Source: Rhodospirillales bacterium
Lineage (GTDB): Bacteria > Pseudomonadota > Alphaproteobacteria > Rhodospirillales > JAPHTL01
Length of the DNA: 16,797 nucleotides
Assembly (NCBI GenBank): GCA_026193355.1
Contig: JAPHTL010000026.1
Span: 1-16,797 of the forward strand
Direction: 5' to 3'
Every line of letters starts with the position of its first letter. Position 1 is the first letter of the stretch. Made by a program: the position numbers and the translations under genes. Positions 1 to 7,551 of this stretch are shown piece after piece. The notes beneath the pieces are model-generated. The model worked only from the letters and a program-made list of their open reading frames with translations, was not told where the DNA came from and did not search any database.

Positions 1-1119
1 GATGGCCACGAGGTCGCCGTCAAGGTTTTGCGCCCCGGCGTCGAAGAAGCCTTCGAACGGGATTTCGCCATGTTCTATTGGGCGGCGCGCCTGATCGAAC
101 GGGCGCGTCCCGACATGCGCCGCCTGAAACCCGTCGAGTCAGTGCGCGCGCTGGAAGAAACCGTCGAGATCGAGATGGACCTCCGTTTCGAGGCGGCGGC
201 GGCGGCGGAACTGGCCGAACACTTTGCGGGAGACCAGACCTTCCATATCCCCGCCATCGACTGGCAACGAACCGCCCGTCGGGTTCTGACCACCGAACGG
301 GTCAACGGTATTCCCATTGATGAACGTGACGCCCTGATGGCCGTTGGCCACGATCCCGAAGACATCGTCGCAAAGATGGGCGGTATCTTTTTCAACATGG
401 TCTTCCGGGACGGCCTGTTTCACGCCGACATGCACCCCGGCAACCTGTTCGTCGAATCGGACGGCACCATCGCCGCCGTCGATTTCGGAATCATGGGACG
501 CGTTGACCGACGGACACGCCGTCACCTGGGCGAAATGCTGATTGCATTCCTCAATGGCGACTATCGCCGCGCTGCCGAGGTGCATTTCGAGGCTGGCTGG
601 GTGCCCCCGCACAAATCGGTCGACGCCTTTACACAGGCCTGCCGCTCCATCGGCGAACCGATCTTCGGCAAGCCGCAGAACGAAATTTCAATGGCCCGAC
701 TGCTTGGCCAGCTTTTTCAGGTCACCGAATATTTCGACATGGAAACGCAACCCCAGCTCCTGCAATTGCAGAAAACCATGCTTCTGATCGAGGGGACGGG
801 ACGGGACCTTTATCCCGACACCAACATGTGGCTGCTGGCCCGTCCGCTCATCGAGGAGTGGGTGGTCGAAAACCTTGGCCCCGAGGCGCGACTGCGCGAA
901 ACCCTGTTCGAGGCAGCGGAGGCCGTGCGGCGCCTGCCGCGCGTCCTTGAAGGGTTGGAACGGGCCGCAGACACCTTTACCGAAGACGGACTGCGCCTGC
1001 ATCCCGATACCCTTCGAGCCATGCGCGGAGACCGCAGCTTCAACGGTGCAGCGAATTGGTGGCCATTGATCGCCCTTGGCGCAACGATATTTGCCTTGTT
1101 TTCGTTGCTGTTTTCCTGA
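1..1119 (+). CDS. ubiB: UbiB/ABC1-family kinase-like protein, 5' end outside window
   Basis: The reading frame is open from base 1, so the gene starts before the window; 372 codons are visible. Visible residue K8, in the stretch VAVKVLRPG, is the nucleotide-binding lysine of the ABC1/UbiB fold. HADMHPGN (visible residues 141-148) is the family's catalytic-loop motif and VDFG (160-163) is its metal-binding DFG. The N-terminal KxGQ and alanine-rich loop that define the family lie upstream and cannot be checked. The last 20 residues form one hydrophobic segment ending in the stop, consistent with membrane anchoring. UbiB proteins are ATPases needed for ubiquinone biosynthesis, acting with the membrane-associated Ubi complex. 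The gene lies 107 nt before coaBC on the same strand, a neighbourhood common in Alphaproteobacteria. I see no clear terminator after it. Confidence 0.93.
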   Translation, partial: DGHEVAVKVLRPGVEEAFERDFAMFYWAARLIERARPDMRRLKPVESVRALEETVEIEMDLRFEAAAAAELAEHFAGDQTFHIPAIDWQRTARRVLTTERVNGIPIDERDALMAVGHDPEDIVAKMGGIFFNMVFRDGLFHADMHPGNLFVESDGTIAAVDFGIMGRVDRRTRRHLGEMLIAFLNGDYRRAAEVHFEAGWVPPHKSVDAFTQACRSIGEPIFGKPQNEISMARLLGQLFQVTEYFDMETQPQLLQLQKTMLLIEGTGRDLYPDTNMWLLARPLIEEWVVENLGPEARLRETLFEAAEAVRRLPRVLEGLERAADTFTEDGLRLHPDTLRAMRGDRSFNGAANWWPLIALGATIFALFSLLFS

Positions 1120-1226
1120 TTCTCCACAAATTTTCGTGAATAAGGCTTGTCCAGTGAATGCCGGACGGCTAAATTTACCACGGTTTTCTGGTTAATTGAT
1201 GCGTCATTACAATCCCGGGCAAACAA

Positions 1227-2456
1227 ATGGGGTCGGACAAAGGAATGGGCGAAGGCAAGAGGATCCTTCTTGTGGTCAGCGGCGGTATCGCCGCCTACAA
1301 GTGCCCTGATCTGGTGCGCCGCCTGCGCGAACGCGGCTACGGGGTGCGTTGCGTCCTGACGCAGGGCGGCGCGCAATTCGTCACGCCCCTCGCCCTTGGC
1401 GCAGTATCCGGCGACACGGTCTATCAGGATCTTTTCTCGCTGACCGACGAAAGTGAAATGGGCCATATCCGCCTCTCGCGGGAGGCCGACCTTGTCCTTG
1501 TCGCGCCTGCAACCGCTAACATCATCGCCGCGATGGCTGCCGGTCTGGCGGGCGATCTGGCGACAACGGTTTTGCTGGCGACGGACAAGCCAGTCATGAT
1601 TGCGCCGGCCATGAACGTTCGCATGTGGGAACATCCGGCCACCCGCGCCAATGTCACAACCCTGCGCAACCGCGGCATCGGGCTTGTCGGACCCGAAGCA
1701 GGCGACATGGCCTGCGGCGAAACCGGCATGGGGCGAATGAGCGATCCGAACGACATCGTCGCCGCCGTTGACGGGTTTTTCCGGAATGCCGGGCGTTTGG
1801 CGGGACGGAAGGCCGTCATCACCAGCGGCCCGACCTTTGAAGCCATCGACCCCGTCCGGTTCATCGGCAACCATTCATCCGGCAAGCAGGGACACGCCAT
1901 TGCCGCGGCCCTTGCGCATATGGGCGCGCAAACGACCCTTGTCACCGGCCCGACCGCGCAGCCCGACCCCAGTGGCGTTTCCGTCATCCACGTTCGATCA
2001 GCCCGCGAGATGCACGACGCGTGCCTTGAGGCCCTGCCCGCAGACATCGCCGTCTGCGCGGCGGCGGTTGCGGACTGGCGTGTTGCCGACGAAGCCGCAC
2101 AGAAGATAAAGAAGGGCGCGAATGCGGCCCCGCCGTCGCTGACCCTGATCCCCAATCCCGACATCCTCGCCGCACTCGCCGCCGCCGGCAACAAGCGGCC
2201 CCGGCTGGTGGTCGGCTTTGCCGCCGAAACCGAAAACGTGGTGGAGAACGCCACGGCGAAACGTGCGCGCAAGGGATGTGACTGGATCGTCGCCAATGAC
2301 GTGTCACCGTCAACCGGCACATTCGGAGGCGACGCCAACGCGGTGCATCTGATCGACGGCGAAGGGGCTGAAAGCTGGCCGCTTCTATCCAAGGAAGCCG
2401 TTGCCGAACGTCTGGCGACAAGAATCGCCGAACGGCTGGAGGAGGCGACACCATGA
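1227..2456 (+). CDS. coaBC: Bifunctional phosphopantothenoylcysteine decarboxylase / phosphopantothenate-cysteine ligase
   Basis: This 409-residue cytosolic flavoprotein performs two steps of coenzyme A synthesis: it joins cysteine to 4'-phosphopantothenate (CoaB) and then decarboxylates the product (CoaC). The N-terminal CoaC half shows the flavoprotein start VVSGGIAAYK, the active-site H80 (SEMGHIRLS), the PAMNVRMW motif (127-134) and the catalytic cysteine C163 in ACGETGMGR. The CoaB half begins near residue 193 with GPTFEAIDPVRFIGNHSSGK (201-220), the nucleotide-binding signature. Both halves are complete and length is normal. The start at ATG 1227 has only a weak GGG upstream. ATG 1245 is an alternative but has AGGA directly abutting it, so neither site decides the start. 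The stop overlaps the dut start by four bases (ATGA), indicating translational coupling. Confidence 0.97.
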   Translation: MGSDKGMGEGKRILLVVSGGIAAYKCPDLVRRLRERGYGVRCVLTQGGAQFVTPLALGAVSGDTVYQDLFSLTDESEMGHIRLSREADLVLVAPATANIIAAMAAGLAGDLATTVLLATDKPVMIAPAMNVRMWEHPATRANVTTLRNRGIGLVGPEAGDMACGETGMGRMSDPNDIVAAVDGFFRNAGRLAGRKAVITSGPTFEAIDPVRFIGNHSSGKQGHAIAAALAHMGAQTTLVTGPTAQPDPSGVSVIHVRSAREMHDACLEALPADIAVCAAAVADWRVADEAAQKIKKGANAAPPSLTLIPNPDILAALAAAGNKRPRLVVGFAAETENVVENATAKRARKGCDWIVANDVSPSTGTFGGDANAVHLIDGEGAESWPLLSKEAVAERLATRIAERLEEATP

Positions 2457-2911
2457 CAGAGCGCCCTTCCGTCCCCGTCACCCGCCTGCCGCACGGCGCG
2501 GACCTGCCGCTTCCCGGTTACGCGACCGCGCATAGCGCGGGCATGGACCTGCTGGCCGCCATCGATAAGCCCGTTGCCCTGTATCCCGGCGACCGCGCCG
2601 TGGTTCCGACGGGAATCGCCATCGCGCTGCCCGAAGGATTCGAGGCCCAGGTCAGGCCCCGATCGGGCCTTGCCGCAAATCAGGGAATTACCGTGCTCAA
2701 CAGTCCGGGCACCATTGATGCCGACTACCGTGGCGAAATCGGCGTCATTCTCATCAATCACGGCCGGGAGCAGGCCACCATTGAGCGCGGCATGCGAATT
2801 GCGCAAATGGTGATCGCACCGGTAACCACCATCAACTGGAACGAAACGGACGCCTTGCCGGAGACAGCCCGAGGGGGCGGCGGATTCGGCTCGACCGGAA
2901 AAGGGGTGTAA
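2453..2911 (+). CDS. dut: Deoxyuridine 5'-triphosphate nucleotidohydrolase (dUTPase)
   Basis: This enzyme hydrolyses dUTP to dUMP and pyrophosphate, keeping uracil out of DNA and supplying dUMP for thymidylate synthesis. At 152 residues it is a standard trimeric dUTPase with all five motifs in order: AHSAGMDL (26-33), RPRSGLA (68-74), GTIDADYRGEIGVIL (86-100, catalytic D89), GMRIAQMV (113-120) and the flexible glycine-rich RGGGGFGSTG (140-149). Its ATG overlaps the coaBC stop. The neighbouring Rrf2 gene starts two bases after its stop, so the three genes probably share one mRNA. The coaBC-dut pairing is widespread in proteobacteria. Nothing is unusual in the sequence. Confidence 0.98.
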   Translation: MTERPSVPVTRLPHGADLPLPGYATAHSAGMDLLAAIDKPVALYPGDRAVVPTGIAIALPEGFEAQVRPRSGLAANQGITVLNSPGTIDADYRGEIGVILINHGREQATIERGMRIAQMVIAPVTTINWNETDALPETARGGGGFGSTGKGV

Positions 2912-2913
2912 CC

Positions 2914-3369
2914 ATGTTGCGACTATCAAAGAAAATGCTTTTTGCGATCGAGGCGGTTCTTGACATCGCCTATCACGCAGGGGGGGAGCCGGTGCAAAGC
3001 CGCGAGATCACCCGCAGGCAGGGTATTCCCCGGCGGTATCTGGAACAGGCGTTGCAGCACCTTGTGCGCGAAGGCGTTCTGATCGGTGTGCGTGGACCCC
3101 GTGGCGGCTATCGACTGGCGCGGGAAAGGCGACGAGTTTCGGTCGGCGATATCGTCCGTGTCGTACGAAAGATGGAAACCAGCGAGGATCCGATCCATGA
3201 GCCCACAGGTTCAGAACTCGGCGTCATGGTTGTCCGGCCCTTGTGGCAGGAGTTGCAGGAAGAGATCATGGGGCGGCTCGATTCCATATCCATCGACGAC
3301 CTGACGGCGCGCGCCCAGAAGGTCGGGATTGAAAGTGAAGGCCGCGAGAACCTCGATTTTTCGATCTAG
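2914..3369 (+). CDS. Rrf2-family transcriptional regulator, cysteine-free (CymR-like)
   Basis: This 151-residue winged-helix protein matches the Rrf2 family along its length: an N-terminal MLRLSKKMLFAIEAVLDIA helix, a recognition helix around PRRYLEQALQHLV, and the wing motif GVRGPRGGYRLAR near residues 58-70. It contains no cysteine, so it cannot bind the Fe-S cluster that IscR, NsrR and RirA hold on three cysteines. Among known Rrf2 proteins this is closer to CymR, which lacks a cluster and senses sulfur status through a complex with CysK. Here cysK is the next gene downstream, which supports a sulfur-metabolism role (inference). The start is two bases after dut, with a GGGG ribosome site inside the dut end. 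A 21-bp dyad in the gap before cysK is a candidate operator. Confidence 0.88.
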   Translation: MLRLSKKMLFAIEAVLDIAYHAGGEPVQSREITRRQGIPRRYLEQALQHLVREGVLIGVRGPRGGYRLARERRRVSVGDIVRVVRKMETSEDPIHEPTGSELGVMVVRPLWQELQEEIMGRLDSISIDDLTARAQKVGIESEGRENLDFSI

Positions 3370-3394
3370 TTCTTTTTACGGGTGATTTTTGCCA

Positions 3395-3415
3395 TTATGA
3401 TCAAAGATGTCATAA
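3395..3415. promoter_or_regulatory. 21-bp inverted repeat, candidate Rrf2 operator before cysK
   Basis: TTATGA and TCATAA form perfect 6-bp arms separated by nine bases. The element sits in the 125-nt gap between the Rrf2 gene and cysK, 12 nt upstream of a TTGACG hexamer. Rrf2 proteins bind AT-rich dyads as dimers, so position and shape fit an operator. I know of no established consensus it can be matched to, so the assignment is inference. Confidence 0.4.
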
Positions 3416-3427
3416 AAATGGGAAGAA

Positions 3428-3457
3428 TTGACGTTATACCCACAACAACAAAGTGAA
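3428..3457 (+). promoter_or_regulatory. Possible cysK promoter
   Basis: TTGACG at 3428-3433 is a five-of-six match to a sigma-70 -35 box. The region 17-20 bases downstream reads AGTGAAAT (3452-3459), a weak -10. The cysK start lies 37 nt after 3457. The placement just downstream of the dyad is sensible, but the -10 is poor, so confidence is low. Confidence 0.35.
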
Positions 3458-3494
3458 ATAGGGGCTTCAGGCTCTCCACCAGGGAGTATTCAGG

Positions 3495-4451
3495 GTGTCA
3501 GAATTCCGAGGGAAGATTTACGACAGCATCATCGATACCATCGGTGCAACGCCTCTGGTTCGGCTGAGCAGGCTGACTGAAGAAACAGGCTGCAAGGCCC
3601 AGTTGCTGGCGAAATGTGAATTTTTTAATCCCCTTGCTTCCGTCAAGGACCGGATCGGTCTGGCCATGGTCGAGGCGGCCGAAAAGGAAGGCCGCATCAA
3701 GCCCGGCGACGTTCTGGTCGAACCAACCTCGGGGAATACCGGAATCGCGCTGGCTTTCGTTTGCGCGGCAAAGGGCTATCGCCTGATCCTGACCATGCCC
3801 GACAGCATGTCGGTCGAGCGGCGCAAGATGCTGGCCCTTCTGGGCGCGGACCTTGTCCTGACCCCGGCGAACCGCGGAATGAAGGGCGCGGTTGAGCGGG
3901 CGGAGGAGTTGACGAAGGAATTGCCCAACGCGATCATGCTGCAACAATTCGAGAACCCAGCAAACCCGGCGGCCCACAAGACGACCACCGCCGAGGAAAT
4001 CTGGAAAGATACCGGCGGTGCGGTGGATGTGATCATCAGCGGCGTCGGCACGGGCGGAACGCTGACCGGTATCGCCCAGGCCCTGAAACCGCGCAAAAAA
4101 GACCTGAAGATGGTGGCGGTGGAGCCAGAAGACAGCGCCGTTCTTTCCGGCGGCGTTCCGGGTCCGCACAAGATCCAGGGCATCGGCGCCGGGTTCATCC
4201 CCGGTATCCTCGACCGGAAGCTGGTCGACGAGGTTCTGAAAATCGGCAACGAAACGGCTTTCGCCATGTCGCGCCTGATGGCCAGGACCGAAGGCCTCCC
4301 GGCCGGTATTTCCTCGGGCGCGGCGATTGCCGCGGCGGTGGAAATCGGCATGCGACCCGGCATGGAAGGCAAGGTGATTGTCGCCATTCTGCCGTCTTTC
4401 GCCGAACGCTACCTCTCCACCCAGCTTTTCGAAGGGCTGGGGCTGGACTGA
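3495..4451 (+). CDS. cysK: Cysteine synthase A (O-acetylserine sulfhydrylase)
   Basis: This PLP enzyme makes cysteine from O-acetylserine and sulfide. The 318-residue protein has the usual length. K51 in PLASVKDRIG is the Schiff-base lysine, PTSGNTGI (77-84) is the substrate loop, GVGTGGTLTG (183-192) binds the PLP phosphate, and SSGAAIAAA near residue 272 is the C-terminal cofactor contact. Translation starts at GTG 3495, preceded by AGGGA at 3481-3485. A TTGACG-based promoter and a dyad lie just upstream, and the Rrf2 regulator gene precedes it. A MoeB/ThiF-type gene and a DsrE-like gene follow on the same strand, suggesting shared use of the sulfur this enzyme fixes. CysM is an alternative, but the whole-length pattern favours CysK. 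Confidence 0.96.
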   Translation: MSEFRGKIYDSIIDTIGATPLVRLSRLTEETGCKAQLLAKCEFFNPLASVKDRIGLAMVEAAEKEGRIKPGDVLVEPTSGNTGIALAFVCAAKGYRLILTMPDSMSVERRKMLALLGADLVLTPANRGMKGAVERAEELTKELPNAIMLQQFENPANPAAHKTTTAEEIWKDTGGAVDVIISGVGTGGTLTGIAQALKPRKKDLKMVAVEPEDSAVLSGGVPGPHKIQGIGAGFIPGILDRKLVDEVLKIGNETAFAMSRLMARTEGLPAGISSGAAIAAAVEIGMRPGMEGKVIVAILPSFAERYLSTQLFEGLGLD

Positions 4452-4529
4452 TCACTTTTCAGTCCCCGACACAAATACCCGCGCGCTATGGGGTAGCGTC
4501 CCGGATTGTGTTTGCGTAGGCTGCACGAC

Positions 4530-5348
4530 ATGGACTTTACCGAACATCAGATACAGCGTTACGCGCGTCATATCCTGTTGCCCGAGGTCGGCGGCACGGG
4601 CCAGGCGAAGCTTTTGGGCGCGCGCGTGCTTGTCGTTGGCGCAGGCGGACTGGGATCGCCGATGCTGCTTTATCTGGCGGCCGCAGGCGTCGGTACGATC
4701 GGGATCGTTGATGCCGATGTCGTCGACGTCAGCAACCTGCAACGCCAGGTCGCCCACGCGACAGCCCGGGTCGGCATGCCCAAGGTCGAAAGCGCCCGCG
4801 AGGCCCTGCACGCCATCAACCCTGAAGTTACAGTCGTCGCCCATAACGAGCGTATCAATGTTGAGAACGCACTCGACCTGATCGGACAGTACGATGTGGT
4901 GGCGGATGGCTCCGACAACTTCGCCACCCGCTTTCTGGTCAACGACGCATGCTATTTCGCCAAACGGCCCCTGGTATCAGCGGCGATCCTGCGCTTCGAC
5001 GGGCAGGTCTATACCTTCCGCGCCCATGAAGAAGGCGAGAACCGTCCGTGCTATCGCTGTATCTTCCGTGAACCACCGCCGCCCGGACAGATCCCCAGCT
5101 GCGCCGAAGCCGGTGTGCTTGGCGCGCTGTGCGGCACTGTCGGCTCGTTGCAGGCAACGGAAGTCATAAAGGAAATCCTTGGCATCGGGCAAACCCTGGC
5201 CGGATCGCTGCTGATCTACGACGGGCTTGAGACCACCTTCCGCAAGGTGAAGGTGAAACGCGACCCGGGATGCCCGCTGTGCGGACAGTCGCCGACCATT
5301 ACGGACCTTTCAATCCATGGACAACACGCCGAATACTGCACCGGATAA
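4530..5348 (+). CDS. moeB: MoeB/ThiF/HesA-family sulfur-carrier adenylyltransferase
   Basis: This is an E1-like enzyme that adenylates the C-terminal glycine of a small ubiquitin-like sulfur carrier (MoaD or ThiS type). The 272-residue form starts at ATG 4530; an in-frame TTG at 4506 would add eight unconserved residues, and neither has a strong ribosome site. ATP-binding GAGGLGS is at 37-43, NLQRQ at 69-73, and the catalytic aspartate is D129 in DGSDNF. Two zinc pairs are present: C174/C177 (CYRC) and C248/C251 (CPLC). C191 (PSCAEAGVLG) corresponds to the cysteine that receives sulfur or carrier in ThiF-like enzymes. There is no rhodanese domain. It lies 78 nt after cysK and overlaps the DsrE-like gene by 32 nt. 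MoeB and ThiF are hard to tell apart by sequence; no moaD or thiS is in the window. Confidence 0.85.
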   Translation: MDFTEHQIQRYARHILLPEVGGTGQAKLLGARVLVVGAGGLGSPMLLYLAAAGVGTIGIVDADVVDVSNLQRQVAHATARVGMPKVESAREALHAINPEVTVVAHNERINVENALDLIGQYDVVADGSDNFATRFLVNDACYFAKRPLVSAAILRFDGQVYTFRAHEEGENRPCYRCIFREPPPPGQIPSCAEAGVLGALCGTVGSLQATEVIKEILGIGQTLAGSLLIYDGLETTFRKVKVKRDPGCPLCGQSPTITDLSIHGQHAEYCTG

Positions 5349-5769
5349 GCTGTCGCTGGTTGTCTATTCCGGCGACTTCGACAAGGTCCATTACGCCCTT
5401 GTAATGGCGAGTGGCGCGGCGGCCATCGGGCGCGATGTCACCGTGTTCTTCACGATGTGGGCATCACGCGCCCTTTTGAAGGACGGCGGCGATGGGAGGC
5501 CGGGATGGAAAGCCATGCCGGTCGGCGACCCGGCCCACGCCGACGGCGCGGCGCTGGATGCCGTTTTTGCATCAAGGGGCGTTGGCGCCTTCGAAGAACT
5601 GCTTGAGGCCTGCGTCGCCATGGGCGCGACCTTCATGGTCTGCGAGATGGGATTGCGCGCCATGGGCATCAATGCATCCGACCTGCGCGAGGATGTTCCG
5701 TTCGCGCAAGGCGGCGTCGTCACCTTCCTGAACGATGCATCCAAAGACGGATCGATGCTGTTCGTCTGA
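5317..5769 (+). CDS. DsrE/DsrF-like family protein
   Basis: The 150-residue protein has the DsrE-like alpha/beta pattern: an early beta strand (LSLVVYSGDFDKVHYAL, 12-28), a second (RDVTVFFTMW, 39-48), and two cysteines in the later half, C99 (EACVAMG) and C109 (MVCEMGL). In sulfur-transfer proteins of this superfamily (TusD, DsrE, DsrE2) such cysteines carry persulfide. No signal peptide is visible; the protein looks cytosolic. It begins inside the last 32 nt of the MoeB-like gene in another frame, so translation is probably coupled. Placement after cysK and moeB supports a sulfur-relay role, but its partner and substrate are unknown. The gene ends 23 nt before the convergent dehydrogenase. 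Confidence 0.82.
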   Translation: MDNTPNTAPDKLSLVVYSGDFDKVHYALVMASGAAAIGRDVTVFFTMWASRALLKDGGDGRPGWKAMPVGDPAHADGAALDAVFASRGVGAFEELLEACVAMGATFMVCEMGLRAMGINASDLREDVPFAQGGVVTFLNDASKDGSMLFV

Positions 5770-5792
5770 GACGGCGTTGCGCCGCCCCAAAA

Positions 5793-6779
5793 TCAGAACA
5801 TGGTTTCGATGACCCGGTCAGGCGGCGTATGCCCGTCGATGAAGGTCTGGATGTTGACCAGAACCTTTTCGCCCATGCTGATCCGGCCTTCGATGGTCGC
5901 CGAGCCCATGTGCGGCAGAAGAACCACGCTGTCGAGGTTGAGCAGCTTCGGATTCACCGCCGGTTCGTTTTCGAACACGTCGAGGCCCGCGCCAGCGATC
6001 TGCCGGTTTTCAAGCATGCGGGTCAGGGCGTTTTCATCGATCACTTCACCGCGCGACGTGTTGATCACATAGGCGTGCGGTTGCAGCAGCTTGAGCCGCC
6101 GCGCAGAGAGGAGATGATAGGTCGCGGGCGTGTGCGGGCAGTTGACTGAAACGATATCCACACGGGCGAGCATCTGATCGAGGCTTTCCCAGTAGGTCGC
6201 CTCCAGTTCCTGCTCCACCTGTTCGGATATGGGCCGGCGACTGTGATAGTGGATCGCCATGCCGAAGGCGCGGGCGCGCCGCGCCACCGCCTGCCCGATC
6301 CGTCCCATGCCGACAATGCCAAGCCGCTTGCCGTTGATCCGGTGTCCAAGCATCCATGTCGGCGACCAGCCGGGCCAGTCACCCGTCCGCATCACGCGCT
6401 CGCCTTCCGCGATACGGCGGGGAACCGCAAGAATTAGGGCCATGGCCATATCCGCCGTGTCTTCGGTCAGGACGCCAGGCGTGTTCGTTACCGTAATGCC
6501 CTTTGATCGTGCGCTGGCCAGATCGATATTGTCGACGCCAACACCATAGTTGGCGACAAGGCGGAGGTTGGGTCCGGCCGCGGCAAGTACGCTTGCGTCT
6601 ATCCGGTCAGTCACGGTGGGCACAAGTACGTCCGCGTCCTTCACCGCTTCCATCAGCTCGTTTTTGGAAAACGGCTTGTCAGCGAGATTCAGGCGTGCAT
6701 CGAAAAGTTCCATCATCCGGGTTTCAATGACATCCGGAAGCTTTCGCGTCACAACAACGACTGGTTTTTTCTGCGGCAT
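5793..6779 (-). CDS. D-2-hydroxyacid dehydrogenase (glyoxylate/hydroxypyruvate reductase-like)
   Basis: This NAD(P)H-dependent enzyme interconverts 2-keto acids and D-2-hydroxy acids. It is 328 residues, the size of bacterial glyoxylate reductases. The Rossmann motif is G157-M-G159-RI-G162. The catalytic triad is R243 (NTSRGEVIDE), E272 (DVFENEP) and H290 (LLPHMGSAT). NYGVGVDNID (77-86) is the conserved substrate-domain stretch. The start is ATG with GGGG about eight bases upstream. Substrate preference (glyoxylate, hydroxypyruvate or another short keto acid) cannot be read from sequence with certainty. It is divergent from the SH3 protein gene across a 224-nt gap and converges on the DsrE-like gene. 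Confidence 0.93.
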   Translation of the reverse strand: MPQKKPVVVVTRKLPDVIETRMMELFDARLNLADKPFSKNELMEAVKDADVLVPTVTDRIDASVLAAAGPNLRLVANYGVGVDNIDLASARSKGITVTNTPGVLTEDTADMAMALILAVPRRIAEGERVMRTGDWPGWSPTWMLGHRINGKRLGIVGMGRIGQAVARRARAFGMAIHYHSRRPISEQVEQELEATYWESLDQMLARVDIVSVNCPHTPATYHLLSARRLKLLQPHAYVINTSRGEVIDENALTRMLENRQIAGAGLDVFENEPAVNPKLLNLDSVVLLPHMGSATIEGRISMGEKVLVNIQTFIDGHTPPDRVIETMF

Positions 6780-6933
6780 TCACGGCCCCTTTTCGACGAC
6801 TGCCCATCCATCTACCCACCCTCACTGCACGATAAGCGGCGGGTCTGAATCGGATAACAGCAAGGCGTCTCCCTGTCCAGTATCGTTTGCCTTTTCAACG
6901 CATAGGTGAACAACTTTACCTCCCAAGCACCGC

Positions 6934-6964
6934 TTGACCGCGGGGAAGTGATCTCCGCTATAAT
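6934..6964 (+). promoter_or_regulatory. Sigma-70-like promoter for the SH3-domain gene
   Basis: TATAAT at 6959-6964 is a perfect -10 hexamer and TTGACC at 6934-6939 is a five-of-six -35. The 19-base spacer is longer than the optimum of 17. It would start a transcript about 30 nt before the ATG at 7004. The rest of the 6780-7003 gap shows no other clear element; I found no convincing promoter for the divergent dehydrogenase. Confidence 0.55.
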
Positions 6965-7003
6965 GCGAACCACTCCGATCCCTGAAGGAACCGCCTTTTC
7001 ATC

Positions 7004-7534
7004 ATGCGCATTTTATTTCCCTCCCGCCGTGGATTTTTCGCGACCCTTCTTCTCCTCGCGTTTGTTCTCGCCACGTTCGGAGAGATCGCGGCCGCCCTGG
7101 CCCAGCAGCGTGGAAGCGGCCTGCCGCTGCCACGATTCGTCTCCCTGCGGTCCGACGAAGTCAACATGCGGACAGGCCCGTCCGTACGCTATCCGGTTGA
7201 ATGGGTTTACAAACGCCAGGGACTTCCCATGGAAGTGGTCGCAGAATTCGATACCTGGCGGAAGGTGCGCGACTGGCGCGGCAGTCAGGGCTGGGTCCAC
7301 CAGAGCATGCTCAGCAGCGCAAGAACGGTCATCATCACCGGAAAGGATCGCACCCTGCGCGCGCGGCCCGACAGCCGGGCTGCGCCCATGGCCCTTCTGG
7401 AATCTGGCGTGGTTGGCGAACTGGAGGAATGCCAGAAGGACGATGTCTGGTGCCGGATTCAGGTAAACGGCTATGACGGCTGGATCCGTCGCGTGGAAAT
7501 CTGGGGCGTCTATTCCGACGAAGCGATCGAGTAG
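7004..7534 (+). CDS. Exported protein with two bacterial SH3-like domains
   Basis: The 176-residue protein starts with a basic tip (MRILFPSRRG) and a hydrophobic stretch at about 11-26. It ends in an ALA-Q signal-peptidase-like site near 31-34, so it is predicted to be periplasmic. Two SH3-like repeats follow, about 46-104 (SDEVNMRTGPS through GWVHQSML) and about 108-170 (TLRARPDS through GWIRRVEIWG). Only two cysteines remain in the mature part, C143 and C150, and they could form a disulfide. Bacterial SH3 domains often bind peptidoglycan or wall proteins; no catalytic domain is attached, so its job is unknown. The start has AAGGA about 14 bases upstream. A 6-bp perfect hairpin (7523-7539) straddles the stop codon but lacks a U tract. 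The gene converges on DUF3501 with a 17-nt gap. Confidence 0.85.
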   Translation: MRILFPSRRGFFATLLLLAFVLATFGEIAAALAQQRGSGLPLPRFVSLRSDEVNMRTGPSVRYPVEWVYKRQGLPMEVVAEFDTWRKVRDWRGSQGWVHQSMLSSARTVIITGKDRTLRARPDSRAAPMALLESGVVGELEECQKDDVWCRIQVNGYDGWIRRVEIWGVYSDEAIE

Positions 7535-7551
7535 ATCGCCCCCATCTTCAT

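Noticed and set aside
810..1874. 354-codon minus-strand frame across the ubiB-coaBC gap
   Set aside because: Antisense to two conserved genes, with no recognisable domain.
1424..2929. 501-codon open frame on the minus strand opposite coaBC and dut
   Set aside because: It is a shadow of two clearly real genes in GC-rich DNA; its translation is low-complexity, rich in Arg, Ala and Ser, and matches no family I know.
4483..4499. 6-bp hairpin between cysK and the MoeB-like gene
   Set aside because: Short, with a terminal G-T pair and no T tract; not a terminator, and no regulatory role can be supported.
5772..5784. CGGCG-TTG-CGCCG hairpin between the convergent DsrE-like and dehydrogenase genes
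   Set aside because: The stem is only five pairs and has no T tract on either strand, so it is not convincing as a terminator.
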